DNA of 12,005 bases from the NCBI GenBank assembly GCA_046726435.1, contig JBKPAM010000146.1, positions 1 to 12,005 of the forward strand, written 5' to 3'. The notes beneath the pieces were generated by a model. That model was not told the DNA's origin, ran no database searches, and saw only the letters and a program-made list of their open reading frames with translations. The DNA comes from AC-32 sp046726435. Lineage in GTDB: Bacteria; Actinomycetota; Thermoleophilia; Gaiellales; Gaiellaceae. Shown one piece after another: positions 6,963 to 12,005 of this stretch (the stretch's first letter is position 1; each line of letters begins with the position of its first letter). The translations under genes and the position numbers were made by a program.

Positions 6963-9011
6963 ATGCCAACCGAGCCCGGAAAGATTCGCAACGTCGCCGT
7001 CACCGGCCACCGCGGGACCGGGAAGACGTCTCTCGTCGAGGCGATGCTCTTCCAGTCAGGCGCGATCAACCGGCTCGGAAGCGTCGAGGCCGGCACGACC
7101 ACCTCCGACTGGGACGAGGATGAGCAGCGGCGGCAGATGTCGCTCGCCTCCTCGCTCTGCCACCTCGAGTGGCAGGGGCGCAAGATCAACCTGATCGACA
7201 CCCCGGGCGACGCGGGCTTCGCCGGCGACACCGTGGCCGCGCTGCGGGTCGTCGAGGGCGCCCTGGTGGCGGCGAGCGCCGTCATGGGAGTCGAGGTGCA
7301 GACGAGCCGGGTCTGGAGCCGCGCCGAGGCGCTCGAGCTCCCGCGCGTGGTCTTCGTGAACATGCTCGACCGCGAGCGGGCCGACTTCTACCGCGCGCTC
7401 GAGCAGTTCCGCTCGCAGCTCTCCGACCGCTGCGTCGCGGTGCACCTGCCGATCGGCAGCGAGCACGAGCTGACCGGGATCGTCGACCTGCTGCACATGT
7501 GCGCCTACGAGAGCCCGGAGGGGCAGCGCGAGAGCGGGCCGGTCGAGATCCCGGAGGAGCTCCACGACACCGTCGAGCAGTACCGGACGCAGCTGCTGGA
7601 CTCGGTCGTGGAGACCGACGAGGGCCTGATGGAGCGCTATCTCGAGGGCGAGGAGCTCGGCACCGAGGAGGTCGCGCACGCGCTCAAGGACGCCGTCACG
7701 CGGGGCGAGCTGTTCCCGGTCGCCTGCGGGGTGGCGACGAAGAACCTCGGCACGACGGCGCTGCTCGACCTGCTCGTCGAGGGCGTTCCCTCGCCGGCCA
7801 AGCGCCCCGCCTCGATCGACGTGAACGGCGCCGGCACCGCGGCGTTCGTCTTCAAGACGGTCGCGGATCCGTTCGCGGGGCGGATCAATCTCTTCCGCGT
7901 CCTCGCCGGCACGCTCGGTTCCGACAGCACCGTCGTCAACACGCGCTCGCATGCGAAGGAACGGGTCGGCTCGCTGCTCGCCCTCCAGGGCAAGGAGCAC
8001 GAGCAGGCGACGGAGTTCGGCGCCGGCGACATCGGCGCGGTCGCGAAGCTGAAGGAGACGACGACCGGCGACCTGCTGCTCGACGCCGAGCGCGAGGTCG
8101 AGGCGCCCAGGCTCGACTTCCCCGAGCCGGTGATGAGCTTCGCGGTGACCCCGAAGGCCAAGGGCGACGAGGAGAAGGTCGCCTCCTCGCTGCGGCGGCT
8201 CGCCGAGGAGGACCCGACCCTCGTCCTGCGGCGCGATCCGCAGACGGGCGACCAGCTTCTCTCGGGCATGAGCCAGATGCATGTCGAGGTCGCGGTCGAC
8301 CGCCTGCGGAGCCGCTTCGGCGTCGACGTCGACCTGCACCAGCCGCACGTGCCGTACCTCGAGACGATCCGCAAGGAAGCGCGGGCAAGGCACCGCTACA
8401 AGAAGCAGACCGGCGGCCGCGGCCAGTTCGGCGACGCCGAGATCGTGATCGAGCCGCTACCCGAGCGCGAGGGCTACGAGTTCGTCGACGAGATCGTCGG
8501 CGGCGTGATCCAGCAGGGCTTCCGGCCCGCCGTCGACAAGGGGATCCAGGAGGCGATGCAGCACGGCGAGCTCGCGGGAGCGCCCGTTCAGGGCGTGCGC
8601 GTGCGGCTCGTCGACGGCCAGCAGCACTCGGTCGACTCCTCGGAGATGGCCTTCAAGATCGCGGGCTCGATGGCGTTCAAGGACGCCTACGCGAAGGCCG
8701 ACCCCGTGCTGCTCGAGCCGATCATGGAGCTCGAGGCGAGCGTGCCCGACGACGCCGTCGGCGCGGTGAACGGCGACCTCAACTCGCGCCGCGGGCGGCT
8801 GCAGGGGATGGAGCCGAGCGGTGGGATGACCTCGATCAAGGCCGAGGTTCCGATGGCGGAGATCCTGACCTACTCGCAGGCTTTGACGTCGCTCACCGGC
8901 GGCCGCGGCGACTACAGCATGCACTTCCTGCGCTACGAGGAAGTGCCTTCGCACATCGCGCAGAAGATCATCGACGAGACGAAGAAGGAGCTCGAGGAGG
9001 CCCGGGCCTAG
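6963..9011 (+). CDS. Elongation factor G-like GTPase (actinobacterial EF-G2/FusA2 type)
   Basis: This 682-aa protein has the full EF-G domain order but an unusual GTPase domain. The P-loop is GHRGTGKT (15-22). Switch I lacks the RGITI motif (RQMSLASS, 57-64, is in its place). The G3 motif is DTPGD (79-83), with Asp where EF-G has its catalytic His, and G4 is NMLD (133-136) instead of NKMD. Domain IV keeps KKQTGGRGQFG and domain V keeps GDLNSRRGRLQGME, so the ribosome-facing half looks normal. Mycobacterial FusA2/EFG2 paralogues with similar changes have, as I recall, been reported to bind nucleotide but lack ribosome-stimulated GTPase activity. The main fusA is normally in the str operon, which is not here. 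AGGAGG at 6946-6951 supports the ATG. A role in stress or ribosome binding is inference. Confidence 0.9.
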   Translation: MPTEPGKIRNVAVTGHRGTGKTSLVEAMLFQSGAINRLGSVEAGTTTSDWDEDEQRRQMSLASSLCHLEWQGRKINLIDTPGDAGFAGDTVAALRVVEGALVAASAVMGVEVQTSRVWSRAEALELPRVVFVNMLDRERADFYRALEQFRSQLSDRCVAVHLPIGSEHELTGIVDLLHMCAYESPEGQRESGPVEIPEELHDTVEQYRTQLLDSVVETDEGLMERYLEGEELGTEEVAHALKDAVTRGELFPVACGVATKNLGTTALLDLLVEGVPSPAKRPASIDVNGAGTAAFVFKTVADPFAGRINLFRVLAGTLGSDSTVVNTRSHAKERVGSLLALQGKEHEQATEFGAGDIGAVAKLKETTTGDLLLDAEREVEAPRLDFPEPVMSFAVTPKAKGDEEKVASSLRRLAEEDPTLVLRRDPQTGDQLLSGMSQMHVEVAVDRLRSRFGVDVDLHQPHVPYLETIRKEARARHRYKKQTGGRGQFGDAEIVIEPLPEREGYEFVDEIVGGVIQQGFRPAVDKGIQEAMQHGELAGAPVQGVRVRLVDGQQHSVDSSEMAFKIAGSMAFKDAYAKADPVLLEPIMELEASVPDDAVGAVNGDLNSRRGRLQGMEPSGGMTSIKAEVPMAEILTYSQALTSLTGGRGDYSMHFLRYEEVPSHIAQKIIDETKKELEEARA

Positions 9012-9032
9012 GGCCGCCGGACCGCCTTGACG

Positions 9033-9105
9033 CCTGACCCTGTTGGGCCAAGGCGCCGCCTTGTCGGCGCCGTCGTCAGGAACCGTGGGCTCCGCCCGCG
9101 GTTCC
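9033..9105. terminator. Hairpin cluster after the EF-G-like gene
   Basis: The 150-bp gap after EF-G2 holds two strong stems. GGCGCCG (9052-9058) pairs with CGGCGCC (9065-9071), and a 12-bp stem pairs GGAACCGTGGGC (9079-9090) with GCCCGCGGTTCC (9094-9105), with one G-U pair and a 3-nt loop. CCTGAC (9033-9038) can also pair with GTCAGG (9075-9080), enclosing the first stem but competing with the start of the second. There is no clear T-run after them, so this is a likely but not classical terminator for EF-G2. Confidence 0.5.
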
Positions 9106-9149
9106 GTCTGCGCCGCCGGCCAGGACGCGTCGAGACGGCGGATTCGCGC

Positions 9150-9155
9150 TAAGGT
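9150..9155 (+). promoter_or_regulatory. Candidate -10 element TAAGGT
   Basis: TAAGGT fits TANNNT and is followed by exactly 6 nt and the GTG at 9162. No ribosome binding site is present before the GTG, so a leaderless transcript is the simplest reading. Confidence 0.45.
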
Positions 9156-9161
9156 CCCGCG

Positions 9162-9773
9162 GTGCGCATCACGCGGCAGGCAGTCACCGCGCTGCACACG
9201 TGTGCGATCTGCGAGCGGACGCTGCTCGTCGGCGAGCATGCCCTGCGCTACTCGCCGGACGGTGAAGGGTTCGTCGACGTCTGTGCGCTCTGCCAGGAGA
9301 CCGCGGTCGAGCACGGCTGGGTCAAGGAGGGCAGCCCGACCTCACCTGTCGTCGCCGATAGGCGGCGCAGGCGGCGCGGGCTGAGCGCGATCTTCGAGCC
9401 CAAGAAGCCGGCGGTCGAGCCGGTCGTCGACGAGCCGATCCTGAGACGGCTCTCGCAGCGCGAGCTGGCGATGGTCGAGGCGTCCGACCTCTTCAACGAG
9501 AGCGCGTTCCGGCGAACGGTGGCGGGAATCGCGAAGAGCCTCGGCGCGCCGAAGGCGTCGATCGTGCCGCTGTCAGGCACGAGCGCGGAGGTCGTCCTGA
9601 CGGTGGCCTGGGACATCTCCTGGTACCAGTACCGAATCACGCCGGACTCGGGCCAGCCGGTGCGCCTGGCAGAGCGAGGCCAGGACCCGCGCGAAGTCGA
9701 CGCGATGTTCACCGGCTGGAACGCGAAGCTGACCGCGGACGGCCGCATCGCGCCCGACATCTCACCGGTCTAA
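9162..9773 (+). CDS. Zinc-ribbon-like protein of unknown function
   Basis: This 203-aa protein is one I do not recognise by name. The N-terminus carries two CxxC pairs, CAIC (14-17) and CALC (41-44), spaced like a four-Cys zinc ribbon. A basic stretch (DRRRRRRG, about 66-73) and a linker with several Pro and Val follow. From about residue 95 there is a folded-looking segment, helical at first (SQRELAMVEASDLFN), then with alternating hydrophobic strands including VVLTVAWDISWYQYRI. This second half might be a separate small domain. There is no signal peptide or membrane helix. The GTG start is chosen because it puts Cys14 in a compact N-terminal domain and follows a TANNNT box by 6 nt. The TAA stop (9771-9773) touches the edge of a foldback repeat. 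A nucleic-acid-linked role is possible from the zinc ribbon and the Arg stretch, but this is only a guess. Confidence 0.75.
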   Translation: MRITRQAVTALHTCAICERTLLVGEHALRYSPDGEGFVDVCALCQETAVEHGWVKEGSPTSPVVADRRRRRRGLSAIFEPKKPAVEPVVDEPILRRLSQRELAMVEASDLFNESAFRRTVAGIAKSLGAPKASIVPLSGTSAEVVLTVAWDISWYQYRITPDSGQPVRLAERGQDPREVDAMFTGWNAKLTADGRIAPDISPV

Positions 9774-9949
9774 GAACTCGTTTCGGAATGACGCTTCGCC
9801 GCCGAGGTGCGCTGGGCGGTGCGAGGGCAAGGACGCATACGCATACGCGTTCTGGGATCACGTGAGGCTTACGGCGCTTGCGAGGACGCCGCCTCGGGGC
9901 GTCCAGCCCGGCTCGGGGGCACAAGGCTTCATTTCGAGACGAGTTCTAA
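9771..9949. mobile_element. MITE-like foldback element (imperfect inverted repeat)
   Basis: Positions 9773-9826 and 9892-9947 are imperfect inverted repeats around a 65-bp loop. The outer 24-25 bases (9773-9796 against 9923-9947) begin AGAACTCG on both arms and differ at three positions plus one indel. Further in, 9798-9815 matches the complement of 9903-9920 at 14 of 18 positions. There is no transposase and no coding frame that looks real. The left end overlaps the stop codon of the preceding gene, and the right end abuts the T-run side of the next terminator. Size, terminal inverted repeats and lack of genes fit a miniature inverted-repeat element, but a clear target-site duplication is not visible, so a large imperfect hairpin acting in RNA remains possible. 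Confidence 0.55.
9869..9920 (+). repeat. Diverged relative of the window-start 62-bp repeat
   Basis: This stretch keeps the same ordered blocks as the repeat at 2-125: GGCGCT then TTGCGA (here merged as GGCGCTTGCGA at 9873-9883), ACGCCG, a hairpin loop, GGGCGTCC and CCCGGCT. The hairpin is GGACGCC (9884-9890) with GGCGTCC (9898-9904). Short indels separate the blocks, so homology is likely but not certain. It overlaps the loop and right arm of the foldback element. Confidence 0.4.
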
Positions 9950-9986
9950 AACAAGGGCGAGCACGCGCGGGCGCCCGCGCGTGCTC
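9950..9986 (-). terminator. Rho-independent terminator of the HAF-repeat gene
   Basis: GAGCACGCGCGGGC (9959-9972) is followed at once by its exact complement (9973-9986), a perfect 28-bp palindrome. On the minus strand it is followed by CGCCCTTGTTTTAG, a T-rich run, 23 bp after the stop of the minus-strand gene ending at 10010. This is a textbook intrinsic terminator for that gene; on the plus strand the hairpin has no T-run. Confidence 0.8.
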
Positions 9987-10009
9987 TCTGAATCGCAGTG
10001 GAACGCTCC

Positions 10010-11302
10010 CTATCGGGCCAGGTCCTCGCGCGCGATGCCGAGGCGCTGGAGCAGCGCCTGGCGCACCGGCGCCGGCAGCGCCACCTCGCGCGCCGCTCCC
10101 GCGGTGGACCGTGCCGAGCCCTCCGCTTCCGGCGTCGCGACGAAGGGCACGTTCGCCCCCGTGCCCTGTTCGATCGCCAGGCCGGAGATCTTCCCCTGGT
10201 CGTTGATGTCGTCGGCGGAGTAGAGGTAGTCGGGGTAGCCCGGCGCGAACGAGTTGAGGTTGTACATCACGCCGTCCTCCCAGATGAACGCGCGGCAGGT
10301 GGCGAACCCCGCCGAACAGGAGAGACCTACCACCTGGCGCTGGTCGTTGATCCCGAGTGCCTGGCTGTAGGGGTCTTGTCCCAGGGTCCCGAGGTCGGTC
10401 GGCTGCGACATGCCCTTTGTCCACAGGAACGCGTGCGCGTTGAAGGCGCCGCCGTCCGCGGCCGAGACGTTGGAGAACCCGACCACGTCGCCGTGCTCGT
10501 TGATCGCCATCGGCGTGTTCCAGGCGACGCCGCCGAGATTGCCGATGTTCTCGACCGACCCGTTCTCCCACAGGACGGCGTTTCTGGCGCTGAACCTGCC
10601 CACCGCCTGGTCGCAGATGCCCGAGATGCCGACGACCTGGCCCTGGTCGTTGATGGCCGTGGCGGCACTCACCTTGTCACCGGGGAGTGGACGCAGCTCC
10701 TGGATCTGGCCCCTGCCCGGCCCCCAGAGGACCGCTCGAAACTGGAGCACCTGGTGTCGTCCGGTGCAGTCGGGGTCGTGGACGGTGTTCTCCGCCCAGC
10801 CGACGATCTGGCGCAGGTTGTTCGAGCCGGCGGCGAAGCCGTTGTTGCCGCCGAGCGTGGGAAGGGGCCGCATCTTCCCGTTGCGCCAGACGAAGCCCAG
10901 GCACGTGTGATGGGTGACGGCGGGGAAGAAGAACGAGCAGCTCCAGTCCTCACCGAGTGGGTCTGTCTCGCCGGTCTCGGCGATGCCGCTGATCACGCCT
11001 CTGACGTTCTTGACGGGCCATTGGACGCTGCTGTTGGGCCCGCCGAGCGTGCCGAGGTCCTGCGCGGATCCGTCACGCCACAGGGTCGCGTGCCGGATCT
11101 GGTCGCCGGAGAGGTTGGACGGCCCGGACACCCAGTCCAGGTCGTTGATGCTGACGCCCTCGGCGTAGTTCCCTCCCAGTGAGGGGAGGTTCTCCACCTG
11201 GTAGTCGGTCGGCCCGCCTTGTTGGGCTTCCGCCGAGCCGCCGTACGTCGCGCCGAGAAGCAGCACTGCGGCGAGCCCGAGCAATCCGAGCAAACGTTTC
11301 AT
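10010..11302 (-). CDS. Secreted HAF-repeat protein
   Basis: This 430-aa protein begins with a signal peptide (MKRLLGLLGLAAVLLLG, then SAEA with likely cleavage after Ala26) and is otherwise made of HAF-family extracellular repeats. Six units contain an A-x-L/F-W-x-x-G motif (HATLWRDG 71, GFVWRNG 136, AVLWGPG 190, NAVLWENG 241, AFLWTKG 291, AFIWEDG 338), with LGTLGG-like turns and an INDxGxVVG motif between them (51, 216, 266, 318, 365), roughly 50 residues per unit. Six cysteines (122, 134, 179, 230, 329, 336) could form disulfides. The repeats may build a beta-propeller. The C-terminal 35 residues are helical and charged, without an anchor. The ATG at 11302 is chosen over one 27 bp upstream because AGGAGG (complement of 11309-11314) is 6 nt away and gives a clean signal peptide. 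Function is unknown; surface binding is the usual guess for such repeats. Confidence 0.88.
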   Translation of the reverse strand: MKRLLGLLGLAAVLLLGATYGGSAEAQQGGPTDYQVENLPSLGGNYAEGVSINDLDWVSGPSNLSGDQIRHATLWRDGSAQDLGTLGGPNSSVQWPVKNVRGVISGIAETGETDPLGEDWSCSFFFPAVTHHTCLGFVWRNGKMRPLPTLGGNNGFAAGSNNLRQIVGWAENTVHDPDCTGRHQVLQFRAVLWGPGRGQIQELRPLPGDKVSAATAINDQGQVVGISGICDQAVGRFSARNAVLWENGSVENIGNLGGVAWNTPMAINEHGDVVGFSNVSAADGGAFNAHAFLWTKGMSQPTDLGTLGQDPYSQALGINDQRQVVGLSCSAGFATCRAFIWEDGVMYNLNSFAPGYPDYLYSADDINDQGKISGLAIEQGTGANVPFVATPEAEGSARSTAGAAREVALPAPVRQALLQRLGIAREDLAR

Positions 11303-11422
11303 GCCAATCCTCCTTGGCCGAACGGACACATCCCGGCAGCGCTGCGCAGGTCGATGTTTCGTCCACGGCGAACGGGCCGCTGGCCATATCCGGACCGGTC
11401 TGGCCCTCGGGCGGCGGCTACC

Positions 11423-11428
11423 TACAAT
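11423..11428 (+). promoter_or_regulatory. Candidate -10 element TACAAT
   Basis: TACAAT is close to the TATAAT consensus and ends 10 nt before the ATG at 11439, giving a leader of only a few nt. The 136-bp gap it lies in also must hold the promoter of the divergent HAF-repeat gene, for which I see no clear TANNNT box. Confidence 0.45.
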
Positions 11429-11438
11429 CCGAAGCAGG

Positions 11439-11663
11439 ATGATCTACTGCGTGATCCCGCGTGAGTTGGAAGCCGAGCTCTACGACAAGATGGTCGACTA
11501 CTACAAGGACAACCCGAACGTGACCGTCATCGTCGACCGCCGCGAGGGTGAGGACCGGCGTTCGAAGCGCGAGCGGGGCGGCCAGCGGGTCGTCCGCGAC
11601 CGGCGCCGGATGCGCGTGGCCGGCACGTTTCCCGACACGGAACCACCTGAAGGCCCTAGATAA
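11439..11663 (+). CDS. Small charged protein of unknown function, 74 aa
   Basis: This 74-residue protein starts MIYCVIPRELEAELYDKMVDYYKD, shown here in part as MIYCVIPRELEAELYD, and continues with an amphipathic-looking helix, a short strand (VTVIVDRR, about 28-35) and a strongly basic, Arg-rich stretch with two DRR-type repeats (DRREGEDRR and RDRRRMR, about 33-59), ending in an acidic/proline tail. It has no signal peptide or membrane helix. The ATG at 11439 is chosen because the upstream in-frame extension to 11301 would cross the divergent promoter region and is unlike the rest in composition, and TACAAT lies just before. Its stop codon TAA forms the first bases of the next gene's candidate -10 box. 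I do not recognise a named family. The Arg-rich stretch could bind nucleic acid, but no known motif proves it. Confidence 0.7.
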   Translation: MIYCVIPRELEAELYDKMVDYYKDNPNVTVIVDRREGEDRRSKRERGGQRVVRDRRRMRVAGTFPDTEPPEGPR

Positions 11664-11666
11664 GAT
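11661..11666 (+). promoter_or_regulatory. Candidate -10 element TAAGAT for the aldehyde dehydrogenase gene
   Basis: TAAGAT fits TANNNT and is followed by exactly 6 nt and the GTG at 11673. The same TAA is the stop codon of the preceding gene. No ribosome binding site is visible, which favours a leaderless start. Confidence 0.5.
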
Positions 11667-11672
11667 CGCCGC

Positions 11673-12005
11673 GTGGCGACGGCGACCAAGAGCTTCAAGA
11701 ACTTCATCGGCGGCGAGTGGGTCGACGCGGTCTCCGGCGAGACCTTCGAGACGACGAGCCCCGCGAACGGGGACACGCTCGGGGTCTTCCCGCGCTCGGG
11801 CGCCGAGGACGTCGACCGGGCGGTCGAGGCCGCGAAGTCAGCCTACGAGGACTGGCGGCTGGTCCCCGCGCCGAGGCGCGGCGAGATCCTCTTCCGCTTC
11901 GCCCAGCTGCTGACCGAACAGAAGGACGACATCGCGCAGCTCATGGCCCGCGAGATGGGGAAGGTTCTTCCGGAGGCGGCGGGAGACGTCCAGGAAGCGA
12001 TCGAC
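11673..12005 (+). CDS. Aldehyde dehydrogenase, N-terminal part (runs off the window)
   Basis: The first 111 codons of an NAD(P)-dependent aldehyde dehydrogenase are present; the gene continues past the window end. The N-terminus FKNFIGGEWVDAVSGETFE, followed by SPANGDTLGVFPRS, is the usual opening of this superfamily. Then come the helix around DRAVEAAKSAYEDWR and the segment LMAREMGKVLPEAAGDVQEAID, shown here as its key parts AREMGK and GDVQEAID, which form the start of the coenzyme-binding domain. The catalytic Cys and Glu lie beyond the window, so activity and substrate cannot be judged. The start is GTG at 11673, chosen for its normal N-terminus and the TANNNT box 6 nt before it. The gap to the previous gene is 9 bp, but the promoter box suggests it can be transcribed on its own. 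Confidence 0.9.
   Translation, partial: MATATKSFKNFIGGEWVDAVSGETFETTSPANGDTLGVFPRSGAEDVDRAVEAAKSAYEDWRLVPAPRRGEILFRFAQLLTEQKDDIAQLMAREMGKVLPEAAGDVQEAID

Noticed and set aside
7056..8393. Long open frame antisense to the EF-G-like gene
   Set aside because: It is Arg/Leu/Val-rich with no domain, as expected for the complement of a GC-biased gene.
9354..9361. GCCGATAG as a FliA/WhiG-type -10 element
   Set aside because: It lies inside the zinc-ribbon gene and no TAAA-type -35 is found about 15 bp upstream.
9858..10571. Minus-strand open frame covering the terminator and the foldback element
   Set aside because: It would run through the palindromic terminator and the element and overlaps the real gene in another frame; composition is low-complexity Arg/Gly/Ala.
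9998..11182. Long plus-strand open frame opposite the HAF-repeat gene
   Set aside because: The minus-strand frame has a signal peptide, clear repeats, a ribosome binding site and a terminator; the plus-strand frame has none of these.

Overview
The window is GC-rich, with dense codons strongly biased to G/C at the third position. It carries an actinobacterial-type FliA/WhiG sigma factor, an actinobacterial EF-G2 paralogue and a trehalose/maltose-type CUT1 importer. Several genes start with GTG immediately downstream of a TANNNT hexamer, which suggests leaderless mRNAs. Together this points to a high-GC actinomycete, and the gene content looks like class Thermoleophilia (Gaiellales/Solirubrobacterales). 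That placement is an inference from gene style, not a match to a genome.

Layout. Positions 1-130 hold two contiguous 62-bp repeat copies. They lead into a 65-aa two-helix membrane peptide (141-338) and a sigma-28 family sigma factor (376-1161). A tightly packed sugar ABC importer follows: solute-binding lipoprotein (1276-2568), MalF/ThuF-type permease (2569-3507) and MalG/ThuG-type permease (3513-4403). Converging on it from the right are the likely energising ATPase of the UgpC/MsmK/SugC type (4415-5605, minus) and an overlapping GH13 alpha-glucosidase that lacks the usual C-terminal beta-domain (5587-6885, minus). A 77-bp divergent promoter region separates this sugar block from an EF-G-like GTPase (6963-9011, plus) whose catalytic His is replaced by Asp.

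The right-hand third is a set of less-known genes: a zinc-ribbon-like protein (9162-9773), a 175-bp foldback (MITE-like) element placed exactly at that gene's stop codon (9771-9949), a perfect-palindrome terminator (9959-9986), a secreted HAF-repeat protein on the minus strand (10010-11302), a 74-aa highly charged protein (11439-11663) and the first 111 codons of an aldehyde dehydrogenase that runs off the window.

How the genes work together. The binding protein, two permeases, ATPase and glucosidase form one functional unit: bind an alpha-glucoside (trehalose or maltose-like) outside the cell, import it with ATP, and hydrolyse it in the cytoplasm. The other genes show no obvious shared pathway. 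I did not find a defence system, CRISPR array, tRNA, rRNA or intact insertion sequence. The most interesting signals are the repeated TANNNT-N6-GTG architecture, the foldback element with a sequence relative of the window-start repeat in its loop side, and the two proteins with family-atypical features (EF-G2 and the truncated GH13).
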